Shown: positions 25,386-34,092, counted from the stretch's first letter. The stretch: 64,000 nucleotides of DNA from Pseudomonas sp. BCA17 (GCF_004519405.1 NZ_SGWI01000001.1:744001-808000); one strand, 5' to 3'. The notes: generated by a model from the letters alone, not told the origin. Numbers and translations are program-made.

Positions 25386-26447
25386 ATGACCATGACCGCA
25401 TTAGTCGTCGGGGCCAGCGGTATCGTTGGCAGCGCCATCACCCAGTTACTGCTCGACCAACAGTGGCAGGTCGCAGCGCTGTCCCGTCAGCCCTCGAAAG
25501 TGCCAGGCGTGATTCCGGTCGCCGCCGACCTGCAGGACCCGGCATCGCTGCAACAGGCCCTGGCCGATTTGAAACCCACCCATGTGTTCATCACCACCTG
25601 GTCACGCCAGGCCACCGAAGCCGAGAACATCCGTGTCAACGCGGCCATGGTGCGCAACGTGCTGGACGCCGTGCGCCCCGCCGCAAGCGTGCAACATGTG
25701 GCATTGGTCACCGGCTTGAAGCATTACCTCGGGCCGTTCGAAAACTACGGCAAGGGCAGCCTGCCGCAAACGCCGTTCCGCGAAGACCAAGGCCGCCTGG
25801 ACGTGGAAAACTTCTACTACGCCCAGGAAGACGAAGTGTTCGCCGCCGCGAAAAAGGACGGTTTCACCTGGAGCGTGCATCGCCCCCATACCGTCACCGG
25901 CGTGGCGGTGGGCAATGCCATGAACATGGCGACCACCCTCGCCGTCTATGCCAGCGTGTGCAAGCACACCGGGCGCCCGTTTGTATTCCCCGGTTCCCGC
26001 GTGCAATGGGACAGCCTCACCGACATGACCGATGCGCGTCAGTTGGCCCAGCAACAGCTATGGGCGGCCACCACGCCGGCGGCGGCCAACCAGGCGTTCA
26101 ACATCACCAATGGCGATGTGTTTCGCTGGAAATGGATGTGGGCGCAGATCGCCGATTATTTTGGCCTTGTACCCGCAGAGTTCCCGGCCAAACCCTCGCC
26201 GCTTGAAAGCCAGATGGCCGATGATCAGGCGGCCTGGAGCGAGATCGCAGCCAAACACGGGTTGAAAGAAACCGACATCAGCCGCCTGGTCTCGCCCTGG
26301 CACACCGATGCCGACCTGGGACGCCCGATCGAGGTGGTCACCGATATGTCCAAGAGCCGGAAGATGGGGTTTACCGCCTACCAGGCCAGCGACCAGGCGT
26401 TTTTTGATGTATTCGATCAGCTGCGTGAAGCGCGATTGATCCCTTGA
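25386..26447 (+). CDS. PRISE-type SDR (iridoid synthase/progesterone 5-beta-reductase-like)
   Basis: This is an atypical SDR of 353 residues. GASGIVG at 9-15 binds NADPH. The PRISE motifs are LVTGLKHYLGP with Lys112 and ENFYYAQEDEVF with Tyr144-145, the residues used by iridoid synthase-like enzymes for 1,4-reduction of enones. FPGSRVQWDSLTDMTDARQL and DVFRWKWMW are family-typical. A 288-base internal stretch is nearly duplicated as the remnant at 15776. The gene follows the hydrolase by 102 bases with its own site (GGGAGAAC). The bacterial substrate is unknown; enone or enal detoxification is plausible. Confidence 0.87.
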   Translation: MTMTALVVGASGIVGSAITQLLLDQQWQVAALSRQPSKVPGVIPVAADLQDPASLQQALADLKPTHVFITTWSRQATEAENIRVNAAMVRNVLDAVRPAASVQHVALVTGLKHYLGPFENYGKGSLPQTPFREDQGRLDVENFYYAQEDEVFAAAKKDGFTWSVHRPHTVTGVAVGNAMNMATTLAVYASVCKHTGRPFVFPGSRVQWDSLTDMTDARQLAQQQLWAATTPAAANQAFNITNGDVFRWKWMWAQIADYFGLVPAEFPAKPSPLESQMADDQAAWSEIAAKHGLKETDISRLVSPWHTDADLGRPIEVVTDMSKSRKMGFTAYQASDQAFFDVFDQLREARLIP

Positions 26448-26454
26448 AGAAACA

Positions 26455-26475
26455 GGCCGCCATTCACTGGCGGCC
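26455..26475. terminator. Bidirectional terminator
   Basis: GGCCGCC at 26455-26461 and GGCGGCC at 26469-26475 form a 7-bp stem around a 7-base loop between the convergent reductase and MFS genes. A TTGTCTTT tail follows on the plus strand. Confidence 0.65.
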
Positions 26476-26484
26476 GCTTGTCTT

Positions 26485-27702
26485 TCAATGGCCGGTCACG
26501 GCGGGTTTACCGGCACTGCGGGCTCCCGGTTTGAAGCCATGGACGTGCGCCGCCGCCGTGATCGCCAACGCCACGCCGATCAACACCAGCATCGCCCACG
26601 GAAACGCTGCCACCCCCCAGGTGTCCAGCAACACGCCCCCCACCACACCGCTGCCGGCAATCGCGCTGTTCCACGCCACCACGTTCAGTGACAATGCCAC
26701 GTCCGCGCCATCGCCCGCCGCATCCGCCAGGGCCGTTTGCAGCAAAGTCGCGGCGCCGCCAAAGCTCAAGCCCCATACCGCCACGCCGAGATAAATCACC
26801 TGCGGCACATTTCCCAGCAAGCCCAATACCAGGCTGATGAGCGCAAAGCTCGCCAGGCTGGCCAACACGGTCTTGCGCAATAACCGCTCAACCCATTTAG
26901 CCGTGATCCAAATCCCCACCAGCGCGGCAATCCCGAATACCAGCAGCACCAGGTCGACGCGCTCCGCCAACCCCGCCGGTGCCACGAACGGTGCGATATA
27001 GGTGTACAGAATGTTGTGCGCCAGCATCCAGCTGATCACCACCGCCAACACCGGGCGCACGCCTGGCGTGGTCAGCACCTTGCGCAGCGACACGCGTTGA
27101 TGGACAGGCTGCGGCGCGTAGTCCGGGACTTTCAGCAGTACCCATGCGATCAGCACCAAACTCACCGCCGACATCAGGCCGAACGTGGTGCGCCAGCCCA
27201 GCAGGCCACCGAGCCAGGTGCCCAACGGCACACCCAACGACAGCGCAATCGGCGTGCCGACCATCGCTAGCGCGAGTGCCTTGCCCTGTTGATGGGGCGC
27301 AACCATACGCCGCGCGTAACCGGCCAGCAGGCTCCAGGCCAACCCCGCCGCCACCCCGGCAAAGAAGCGCGCCACCAACGTTACGCCAAAGTGGGACGAC
27401 AGTGCGGTGATCGAGTTGAACAGCAGGAAACCGACAATGGTCAGCAGCAACACATTACGTCGGCGCCAGCCACGAGTGGCAATCGTCATGGGAATCACCG
27501 CCAGCACCGAACCCAGTGCGTAGGCGGTGACCATCTGCCCAGCCATCGACGGTGAAATTGCGAGGCCGTCGCTGATCAACGGCAACAGGCCGGCAGGCAG
27601 GGTTTCGGTGACGATGCAGATGAAGCCAGTCATGGCCAGGGCGAGCAAAGCGCCGATAGGCAAGCGCTCGGATGCGGCTGATGCGGTGAGTGAGGGGGTC
27701 AC
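26485..27702 (-). CDS. MFS transporter, DHA1/sugar-efflux type
   Basis: This is a 12-helix inner-membrane exporter of 405 residues. The motif GRWRRRN-like loop (IATRGWRRRNVLL) after helix 2 and LAGYARRMVAPHQQGKALAL after helix 4 are typical of the DHA1 drug or arabinose-efflux group (AraJ/YdeA/SotB-like). It probably exports a toxic or surplus small molecule using the proton gradient. The TetR gene lies divergently 122 bases away, the common regulator-pump pairing, so repression lifted by the exported compound is expected. Substrate unknown. Confidence 0.88.
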   Translation of the reverse strand: MTPSLTASAASERLPIGALLALAMTGFICIVTETLPAGLLPLISDGLAISPSMAGQMVTAYALGSVLAVIPMTIATRGWRRRNVLLLTIVGFLLFNSITALSSHFGVTLVARFFAGVAAGLAWSLLAGYARRMVAPHQQGKALALAMVGTPIALSLGVPLGTWLGGLLGWRTTFGLMSAVSLVLIAWVLLKVPDYAPQPVHQRVSLRKVLTTPGVRPVLAVVISWMLAHNILYTYIAPFVAPAGLAERVDLVLLVFGIAALVGIWITAKWVERLLRKTVLASLASFALISLVLGLLGNVPQVIYLGVAVWGLSFGGAATLLQTALADAAGDGADVALSLNVVAWNSAIAGSGVVGGVLLDTWGVAAFPWAMLVLIGVALAITAAAHVHGFKPGARSAGKPAVTGH

Positions 27703-27766
27703 GGGAAACTCCTTTGATGAGACTTAGATACTGATCGATATAAATGTTGCAGGCGACCGACGTGCG

Positions 27767-27795
27767 TTGTCAACGACTTCTGTATCGACTAGTAT
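27767..27795 (+). promoter_or_regulatory. Sigma-70 promoter for the TetR gene
   Basis: TTGTCA at 27767-27772, a 17-base spacer, and TAGTAT at 27790-27795. It is 29 bases from the TetR ATG. Nearby AT-rich GATCGATATAAAT (about 27733) and TATCGACTAGTATTTAT (about 27783) are imperfect mirror images and may be the TetR operator shared with the MFS promoter. Confidence 0.6.
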
Positions 27796-27824
27796 TTATC
27801 TCACTTTGCCACCGGAGACCTGAC

Positions 27825-28475
27825 ATGGCGCAAATGGGCCGCCCCCGCACCTTCGACCGTGAACACGCCGTCGAACAAGCCTTGCACCTGTTCTGGCAAC
27901 ACGGCTACGACGCCACATCCCTGGCCCAGCTCAAGGCCGGCCTGGGCGGCGGAATCTCCGCGCCGAGTTTCTATGCGGCGTTCGGTTCCAAGGAGGCATT
28001 GTTCGACGAGTGCGTGCAGCGCTATCTGACGACCTACGCCCAAGTCACCGAATGCCTGTGGGACGAAAGCCTGCCACCGCGCCAGGCCGTCGAGACCGCG
28101 CTGCGTCAGTCCGTACGCATGCAGTGCGAAGACGGACACCCCAAGGGCTGCATGGTCGCGCTGGGTGTGATGAGTGCGCCAAGCCCGGAAAATGCACGGG
28201 TGGCAGATGCGCTGACCCAGTCGCGCCTACGCACGCGAGCGGGGATCGTGGCGTGTGTGGAACGCGCGGTGCGTAGCGGCCAGTTGCCGCAACACACTCA
28301 GCCTGCGGTGATGGCGAGTGTGTTTGACAGCTTTTTGCAGGGGGTTTCAATCCTCGCGCGGGACAACGTGCCCCACGCCACCCTCGACGCCGCGATCAGC
28401 CAACTCCTGATGACTTGGGACATCGCCGCGTCCATCGCCTCCCCTGTGGTTAATCGGGGTTCGCAGCCAAGCTGA
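27825..28475 (+). CDS. TetR-family transcriptional regulator
   Basis: This is a 216-residue repressor. MAQMGRPRTFDREHAVEQAL begins the TetR helix-turn-helix, completed by GISAPSFYAAFGSKEALF. The rest is a ligand-binding all-helical domain with MQCEDGHPKGCMVALGVMSA, seen in the TetR_C group that regulates efflux or reductase genes. The start at 27825 has GGAGACC upstream; the frame open back to 27744 overlaps the promoter and is rejected. It is divergent from the MFS gene, its likely target. Its 3' end overlaps the decayed dehydrogenase by 26 bases. Confidence 0.88.
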   Translation: MAQMGRPRTFDREHAVEQALHLFWQHGYDATSLAQLKAGLGGGISAPSFYAAFGSKEALFDECVQRYLTTYAQVTECLWDESLPPRQAVETALRQSVRMQCEDGHPKGCMVALGVMSAPSPENARVADALTQSRLRTRAGIVACVERAVRSGQLPQHTQPAVMASVFDSFLQGVSILARDNVPHATLDAAISQLLMTWDIAASIASPVVNRGSQPS

Positions 28476-28923
28476 GCGCGTGGATCTTGTCGACAATCTG
28501 CCGCGAAGCCTTACGGATCGCCGTCGTCGTGTTACCTGCGATATGCGGTGTCAGTTGGGCATTGCCGATGCCTGCGAGTGGCGGGCAACGACATATTCGG
28601 CGACCGCTGTCGCGTTGGGGCCTGGCGTATTCAGTAGGGCCACGCCGCACCGCTCAGCCTCTTGTTGGTCGATATGGTTAACGTCTGCACCCGCTTGAGC
28701 GATGGCCCGCAGCGGCGTTGGCAGCGCCGGTGATGCAGGGCACGAATCAATTCGCCCTCAATCGGAATATCCAGGCGCGTCTTGATCCCGCTATACCCCC
28801 CCGGCCTGAGTTACAGCGTCAAGGAAAGCTTGCCTGTCGTGGCCATTAATCTCGGTGTAGCGGATGCGCTCGCCATAGTGCTTGCGGATACTGCGCTTAT
28901 CCGTGAAGTAGTAGAGATTGAGC
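28450..28923 (-). pseudogene. Decayed D-isomer-specific 2-hydroxyacid dehydrogenase
   Basis: Pieces of one gene appear in order but in different frames. Near the 5' end is YYFTDKRSIRKHYGERIRYT, then GIKTRLDIPIEGELIRAL, then AGADVNHIDQQEAERCGVAL leading to NTPGPNATAVAEYVVA, and finally LTPHIAGNTTTAIRKASRQI at the C-terminus. The nucleotide-binding Rossmann domain between VVA and LTPHIAG is deleted, and at least two frameshifts or stops are present. The gene cannot make an active enzyme. It is next to a truncated symporter gene, so a former catabolic locus has collapsed here. Confidence 0.75.
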
Positions 28924-28935
28924 GCGCGCCATATC

Positions 28936-29412
28936 AAGGATGAATGGGTACTGGCCTTCTCCACCGCCAGCTCGGCGGCGGTGATGCCGCAACTGATGAA
29001 GAAACTCGAAACCTACGGCGTGCCGCCTTCGCTGGTGAGCTTTGTGGTGCCGGTGGGTTACTCGTTCAACCTTGACGGCGCGTCACTGTTCCTCGGCATC
29101 GGCACCTTGTTCGTCGCCCAGTTGTACGGCATCGACCTGAGCCTGGGCGATCAGGCCTTGTTGGTGGTGACCATGGTGCTCACCTCCAAGGGCGCTGCCG
29201 GAGTACCGGGGTTCATGTTCGTGATTCTCTCGGCCACCTTGGCCAGCGCAGGGTTGCCGCTGGAAGGCATTGCGTTCATTGCCGGGGTGTATCGGTTGAT
29301 GGAAATGCCGACGACTGCGCTGAACGTGTTGGGCAATGCGTTGGCTCCGTTGGTGATTGCCAAATGGGAGGGGCGTGAGGTGCGGGCTGCACAGCCGGCT
29401 CCAACCTTTTAG
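28936..29412 (+). pseudogene. 3' half of a dicarboxylate/amino acid:cation symporter (DAACS)
   Basis: The frame encodes VLAFSTASSAAVMPQLMKKL, VVPVGYSFNLDGASLFLGIG, TSKGAAGVPGFMFVILSATL and GVYRLMEMPTTALNVLGN. These are the conserved C-terminal transport-core motifs of GltP/DctA-type symporters. The N-terminal 230-250 residues are missing: similarity starts abruptly at about 28936, where the decayed dehydrogenase begins on the other strand. An in-frame start (GTG or ATG near 28918) could give a 164-residue product, but it would lack half the transporter. Confidence 0.82.
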
Positions 29413-29424
29413 CAGATAGAATAA

Positions 29425-29444
29425 AGGCGCTCCGAAGAGCGCCT
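29425..29444. terminator. Bidirectional terminator
   Basis: AGGCGCTC-CGAA-GAGCGCCT at 29425-29444 has an 8-bp stem and a tetraloop. It is followed on the minus strand by TTTATTCT, which suits the hsp20 gene, and lies after the symporter remnant on the plus strand. Confidence 0.8.
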
Positions 29445-29459
29445 CTATTCATTCCAGCC

Positions 29460-29918
29460 TTACTGCTCGCTGATGGTTTTCACATCCGCCTTGGCAGCAC
29501 CGCCAATCGCAATGCGCTTCGGCTTCGCTTCCTCCGGTACCACCCTGAGCAGGTCTATGCTCAACAACCCGTTGGCGAGTTGTGCACCCTGCACTTCAAT
29601 ATGATCGACCAGGCGGAACGACAAGCGGAACGCGCGCTGGGCGATGCCTTGGTGCAGGTAGGTGATGCCTTTGTTGTGTTCACGCTTGCCACCGGCGACG
29701 GTCAACACGCCTTTTTCTACCTGGATCTCCAGGTCATCCTCCACAAGGCCAGCCGCCGCGACGACGATCCGGTAATGGTCATCACCGTGCTTTTCGACGT
29801 TGTGGGGTGGATAGGTGGTACCGGCCTCGCTGCGAAGCGCCGATTCAAAAAGGTCGTTGAAACGGTCAAAACCAACGGAATGACGGAACAGTGGGGCCAA
29901 CGAAAGAGTAGCAGCCAT
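29460..29918 (-). CDS. ibpA: Small heat shock protein, Hsp20/IbpA-like
   Basis: This is a 152-residue holdase chaperone of the alpha-crystallin family. The N-terminus LSLAPLFRHSVGFDRFNDLF is the IbpA class start. The crystallin domain spans about residues 38-135 (YPPHNVEKHGDDHYRIVVAA to NGLLSIDLLRVVPEE). A C-terminal extension with I-A-I (KRIAIGG) provides the I-x-I motif for oligomer contacts. It binds unfolding proteins during heat stress. CAGGAG lies ten bases before the ATG. A possible sigma-32 -35 element and a folded leader precede it. Confidence 0.92.
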   Translation of the reverse strand: MAATLSLAPLFRHSVGFDRFNDLFESALRSEAGTTYPPHNVEKHGDDHYRIVVAAAGLVEDDLEIQVEKGVLTVAGGKREHNKGITYLHQGIAQRAFRLSFRLVDHIEVQGAQLANGLLSIDLLRVVPEEAKPKRIAIGGAAKADVKTISEQ

Positions 29919-29983
29919 TGCAAAATCTCCTGAGGTTTCTCCAAGTGATTTAAGACGCGACCCGTATTCGGCGTCGCGTAAAA

Positions 29984-30014
29984 CCTAAGTAGGTTCAGGG
30001 TTTAAAATTTCAAG
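29984..30014 (-). promoter_or_regulatory. Possible sigma-32 promoter of the hsp20 gene
   Basis: CTTGAAA at 30014-30008 (minus strand) matches the sigma-32 -35 consensus. CCTACTTAGG follows after about 14 bases and is a weak match to the -10 CCCCATnT. The expected leader to the ATG contains ACGCGAC/GTCGCGT (29955-29979) and a weak pairing CTTGG/TCAGG that would partly cover the binding site. That would fit an RNA thermometer, but I cannot fold it reliably. Confidence 0.4.
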
Positions 30015-30054
30015 CGACGCGCGAAAAAAATTTCATGATCGCCAATGCCCTTCC

Positions 30055-31908
30055 TCACTCCACACCCTCGACCACGCCTTGATCCTCTCCCAGGAAACCG
30101 CCGCTCTGGTGATGCCAGAGCCGCGCATAGGTGCCATTTTTTTCGAGCAATTGGGCATGCGTGCCCTGCTCGATGATGCGCCCGTTGTCCATGACGATGA
30201 GCCTGTCCATGGCCGCAATTGTCGACAACCGATGGGCAATCGCAATCACGGTTTTGCCTTCCATCATTTCATCGAGGCTTTCCTGGATGGCGACTTCGAC
30301 TTCTGAATCCAGTGCACTCGTGGCCTCGTCCAGCAGCAGGATCGGCGCGTTTTTGAGCATGACCCGGGCAATAGCGATGCGTTGACGCTGGCCGCCGGAG
30401 AGTTTGATCCCCCGCTCGCCCACCAGCGTGTCGTAGCCAGAGTGCCCCTGTTTGTCGCTGAGTTGGCTGATGAACTCATCGGCCTGGGCACTGGCCGCGG
30501 CGCTGCGAATCTGCGCGTCGGTCGCGTCGGGGCGTCCATAGGCGATGTTGTCGCGAATCGAGCGGTGCAGCAGGGACGTATCCTGAGTGACCATGCCGAT
30601 CACGCTGCGCAGGCTTTCCTGTGTGACATGAGCAATGTTTTGCCCATCGATGCGGATCGCCCCCTTGTCCACGTCATAGAAGCGCAACAGCAGGTTGATG
30701 AGCGTCGACTTGCCGGCGCCGGAGCGCCCTACCAGCCCGATCTTTTCCCCTGGGCGGATGGTCAGGTTCAAGCCGTCGAGCACCTGGCGTTCGCCGTTGT
30801 AATTGAAGTTCACATTGTCGAAGGTCACCTCACCGGCTGCGCTGATGAGCGTGGGTGCGTCGGGGAGATCCTGCACCTTGGGGCCGCGGGTCAGGGTCTG
30901 CATGCCATCCTGCACGGTACCGATGTTCTCGAACAACGCAGTCATTTGCCACATGATCCAGTGAGACATGCCATTGATGCGCAATGCCATGGCCGTAATG
31001 GCCGCCACGGCACCGGTGCCGACTTCACCCTGGTGCCACAACCACAGCGCATACCCGCCTGCCCCCATGATCAACCCGACCACCAGAGCCTGGTTGACGA
31101 TCTCGAACTGGCTGACCAAGCGCATCTGACGAAAACCGGTCTGCTTGAAATCCTCCATCGCAGCGCGCGCAAAATGCGCTTCTCGCTTGGAGTGAGAGAA
31201 CAGCTTCACTGTGGTGATGTTGGTGTAGGCGTCCGAAATCCGTCCGGTCATGGACGAGCGCGCATCGGCCTGTTCCTGCCCGACTTTGCCAAGGCGCGGC
31301 ACAAAGTACGCCATGGCAAGGCCGAACAACGCCAGCCAGGCAATGAAAGGCAGCATCAACTTGGGGTCAAAGCCGGCGGCCAACGCAATGATCGCGATGA
31401 AGTACACGCCAATACCGGGAGCGATTTCGATCAGGGTGAACAGCACCTCGCGCACCGACAGCGCGGTCTGCATCACCTTGGTGGTGACTCGGCCGGAGAA
31501 CTCATCGGAGAAGAAAGACAGGCTTTGGCGCAGCATCAACCGGTGAAAATCCCAGCGCAGCCGCAACGGCAGATTGATCGCCAAAACCTGGTGCTGCACC
31601 ATCGTGCGCAAGGCCACCAAGCCGATGCTGGTCACCAATACGATACCGATGCCCCACACCACTCGACTCTCCTGCCCCGACACCTCGCCGCCGGTTTGCC
31701 AGGTCGAGAGCAGGTCCACAACCTGACCGAGAAACGAAAACAGCCAGGCCTCGTAAATCGACACACCGGCACTGAGCAGAGCAAGCGCGAGGATATAACC
31801 GCGTGCACCTCGCGTGCAGGCCCACAGGAACCGCGCCAGGCCTTCCGGCGGCGGCGGTACCTCGTCAGGCGGGAAAGGGTCGAGTCGTTGTTCAAAGGTG
31901 CGCAGCAT
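30055..31908 (-). CDS. ABC exporter, fused membrane and ATPase domains (MsbA-like)
   Basis: This is a 617-residue half-transporter that works as a homodimer in the inner membrane. Six transmembrane helices occupy about residues 35-330. The ATPase domain has Walker A GLVGRSGAGKST, the signature LSGGQRQRIAIARV, Walker B ILLLDEATSALDSE and the H-loop IAIAHRLST. The start at 31908 has GGAGAG upstream and the family-like MLRTFEQRLDPFPPDEVPPP. An extension to 31995 is unsupported. This subfamily (YddA/MsbA-like multidrug or lipid exporters) usually stands alone, as here. Substrate unknown. Confidence 0.9.
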   Translation of the reverse strand: MLRTFEQRLDPFPPDEVPPPPEGLARFLWACTRGARGYILALALLSAGVSIYEAWLFSFLGQVVDLLSTWQTGGEVSGQESRVVWGIGIVLVTSIGLVALRTMVQHQVLAINLPLRLRWDFHRLMLRQSLSFFSDEFSGRVTTKVMQTALSVREVLFTLIEIAPGIGVYFIAIIALAAGFDPKLMLPFIAWLALFGLAMAYFVPRLGKVGQEQADARSSMTGRISDAYTNITTVKLFSHSKREAHFARAAMEDFKQTGFRQMRLVSQFEIVNQALVVGLIMGAGGYALWLWHQGEVGTGAVAAITAMALRINGMSHWIMWQMTALFENIGTVQDGMQTLTRGPKVQDLPDAPTLISAAGEVTFDNVNFNYNGERQVLDGLNLTIRPGEKIGLVGRSGAGKSTLINLLLRFYDVDKGAIRIDGQNIAHVTQESLRSVIGMVTQDTSLLHRSIRDNIAYGRPDATDAQIRSAAASAQADEFISQLSDKQGHSGYDTLVGERGIKLSGGQRQRIAIARVMLKNAPILLLDEATSALDSEVEVAIQESLDEMMEGKTVIAIAHRLSTIAAMDRLIVMDNGRIIEQGTHAQLLEKNGTYARLWHHQSGGFLGEDQGVVEGVE

Positions 31909-32235
31909 GAAGCTCTCCAAAATGTTCCAGACAGAGATTCTGGCATTTAAGGGAGACTTTGCGGGGTTTGCATATGTTCCGCTGAAATAGCGCAATGGCA
32001 GGCTTGTGCCGTGAGCTGACGCGCATGCAATCAGGGCTGAACGTCGCCGGCCGGATCAACCGCTCAGGAACCGCGCCGAGTGCCCTGGCGCGATGCATCA
32101 AGCTGATGTTGTGCGTGGGGGCCTGCCTCCACTTCTTTTGAGGATGCTGAAGCGCCTACCTGTTCAAGGGCAAGGCATTGTGATATCACTGCTTTCAAAG
32201 CCGCGGCCTAAAGCGGCTGGTCTGGAGAGCTGGCG
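31909..32235. other. Intergenic region upstream of the ABC exporter and immunity-like gene
   Basis: These 327 bases hold the divergent promoters; no clear sigma-70 pair stands out. At 31973-31990 the 18-mer TATGTTCCGCTGAAATAG is identical to the last 18 bases of the AraC remnant (22241-22258). Here it ends a 22-codon frame. Near 32200 GCCGCGGCCTAAAGCGGC is a small palindrome. Confidence 0.4.
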
Positions 32236-32529
32236 ATGAGGGTATTTGGCCTGGCAGTACTTATCCCAACATGCGTCGTCAGCTATCTGATCTGTACGGG
32301 GGACTCGGCAATAGCGTTGGCGGCCAGCTTCTTGTTTTATCTCAGTACCGTGTTGCTCTACATGTATCCATCGGTCTGCGTCGCCCTCCTCCACCCTAAT
32401 CCCCCCCGTGCCTTGCTCAAGGTCAATCTCTTCGCGGGTTGGACCGTATTCGGCTGGTTCAAGGCCTATCGTTGGGCGCTTGCCGAACTGCGCCAGCACG
32501 ACGCAAATGCACTCAAGCGCAGGGATTGA
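32236..32529 (+). CDS. Superinfection-immunity-like small membrane protein
   Basis: This 97-residue protein has two hydrophobic segments (about 5-20 and 27-45) and then YMYPSVCVALLHPNPPRALL with NLFAGWTVFGWFKAYRWALA. The Y-x-P-S-x-x-A-L and N-L-x-x-G-W-T-x-x-G-W pattern is that of the T4 Imm-like superinfection immunity family, found widely in bacterial chromosomes. The phage protein blocks DNA entry; the role of chromosomal copies is unclear. GGAGAGC precedes the ATG. It is a single gene in a gene-poor stretch. Confidence 0.72.
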   Translation: MRVFGLAVLIPTCVVSYLICTGDSAIALAASFLFYLSTVLLYMYPSVCVALLHPNPPRALLKVNLFAGWTVFGWFKAYRWALAELRQHDANALKRRD

Positions 32530-32714
32530 AAGTGATGGCTTGTTGGTGCTTTTTGAAGGCGCACAGGTCAATCGTGCATCACTGCTTGCGTTAGTAACGT
32601 CAGCATGCACAGCGGGGAGAAAACATCCGAGCATTCAGCAGCTTGCCGACGAGATAACGTTTGAGGTTGATATGTCCGGGAACAGGAGCGCCGGCCAGCG
32701 CTCCATCTACTCGA

Positions 32715-32918
32715 TCACTCTGCTGTGCTGGCGAGGAATACGCCTGCTCGGCGAACAAGCTTCCTCCACTCTCTCCCATTGATGAGGCCGGTGCTTTCCA
32801 TATCGTCGGCCCTCCTCAGCAATTTGAAATATTTATCCTCAATATCTTCTTCGTTTACAGCCTGGGCATACATTTCAACCCAGTTTTGCACAGCGGAACG
32901 CCGCATTAGATGTTGCAT
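32715..32918 (-). CDS. Small hypothetical protein (67 aa)
   Basis: The ATG at 32918 follows AGGTG at six-base spacing. The product starts MQHLMRRSAVQNWVEMYAQA, is charged and helical (VNEEDIEDKYFKLLRRADDM), and ends in a region rich in Arg and Val. No signal peptide and no family recognised. Lower GC than the neighbours and a lone position in 700 bases of otherwise empty sequence leave it uncertain; the rest of 32530-33249 shows only a REP hairpin at 33155. Confidence 0.35.
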   Translation of the reverse strand: MQHLMRRSAVQNWVEMYAQAVNEEDIEDKYFKLLRRADDMESTGLINGREWRKLVRRAGVFLASTAE

Positions 32919-33154
32919 TTGAGCACCTGATTATGTCCGCGGAGATAGAGCGGTGCCCTTGAAAAATCGTTCAGTTACGCCACTGGCGATCCGACCAACG
33001 GTGGCGCGGGGCCATTACTGATTCCTATACCGAAGAGATGGCGAAATTCCGCAATTTTTCACACAAGCGATTTCCTCAAAGCAAAGCGTTAGCTTCATCA
33101 AAACGGGCAGCGACCTTCAAGTAGGTTTCCGCCCTCCCCAGCGGAACAGGCTTT

Positions 33155-33185
33155 TGTAGTAAGCGGGCTTGCCCGGCTTACTACA
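33155..33185. repeat. REP-like hairpin
   Basis: TGTAGTAAGCGGGC-TT-GCCCG-G-CTTACTACA at 33155-33185 is a near-perfect palindrome with one unpaired base. It lies 65 bases before an acetyltransferase gene, in a gap with little else. Confidence 0.7.
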
Positions 33186-33249
33186 GCAATGCCAGAAGCG
33201 GGATGTTTCTCTATGATGTGGCCCTTGCCCAACACCCCAGGAAACGCCC

Positions 33250-33741
33250 ATGCCCGCCCTCACCTTCCGCAACCCCCTCCCCGCCGATGCCGCACGTTGC
33301 TTTGAAATCGAATCCACCGCCTACGAGGGTGACGAAGCCGCCACGCTGGAGAAGATCGCCACGCGCATTGCCCAGTACCCGCAAGGCTTTTTGATCCTCG
33401 AGGCCGATGGCGCCGTGGTGGGTTTCATCAACTCTGGCTGCGCTCATGAAGTGGTGATGTCGGATGAGGCGTTCAAGGAGTTGGTAGGCCATTCGGCGCA
33501 GGCGCCGAATGTGGTGATCATGTCGGTGGTGGTCGACCCGGCCCATCAGGGCAAGGGCTACGCCTCACTGTTGATGACTGAGTTTGTGCAACGCATGCGG
33601 GCGCTGGGCAAGCAGGAGATTCACCTGATGTGCAAGGAACGGCATGTGCCGCTGTACCAACGCATGGGCTATCAGTACGTGCAACCTTCGCCCTCGGATC
33701 ACGGCGGAATGGCATGGCATGAAATGAAGATGGCTCTTTAA
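33250..33741 (+). CDS. GNAT-family N-acetyltransferase
   Basis: This is a 163-residue acyltransferase. FLILEADGAVVGFINSGCAH forms the central strands. VVIMSVVVDPAHQGKGYASLL is the acetyl-CoA-binding motif A with the Q-x-G-x-G-x-A pyrophosphate loop, and YQRMGYQYV is motif B. The layout matches the arylalkylamine N-acetyltransferase-like group. The start at 33250 has AGGAAACGCCC upstream. It transfers an acetyl group from acetyl-CoA to an amine; substrate unknown. Single-gene unit. Confidence 0.87.
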   Translation: MPALTFRNPLPADAARCFEIESTAYEGDEAATLEKIATRIAQYPQGFLILEADGAVVGFINSGCAHEVVMSDEAFKELVGHSAQAPNVVIMSVVVDPAHQGKGYASLLMTEFVQRMRALGKQEIHLMCKERHVPLYQRMGYQYVQPSPSDHGGMAWHEMKMAL

Positions 33742-34092
33742 TGGTGACTCGTGGAACTGATAGTGGGGAGCGCCCAACGAGGCACACGAAGCTTTGTAAC
33801 CAGGCGTATGTCGAGTCCCGAGCCGCTCAAGTCGCGCGTTGTGCCAAAGCATAAAAACCTTGGCGACAGGGGTAAAGTCCGGCGCCCGACTTAGCGCCAT
33901 ACAGGTAAATTCGGACATAGCTGACAGCCCCGCTTGCCACTGTGTGAGCGTGCCCCAACGCGGTCTCAACCCGTTACATCAACGCAAAAGTGCCGCCATT
34001 GAATGGTCGCCCCCTGCGCTATAGCCTCCGATGCGACCTGCCCCACCACGCTGGAGTGGGTCCTTTTTTATAGCCATCAGAGAGGTGCGATC
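33742..34092. other. Intergenic region with a hairpin followed by a T run
   Basis: No gene is visible in these 351 bases. Near the right end CCCAC (34042-34046) and GTGGG (34056-34060) form a stem followed by TCCTTTTTTA, a terminator-like structure placed only 25 bases before the next ATG. This may be an attenuator or the terminator of an unseen transcript. Confidence 0.45.
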
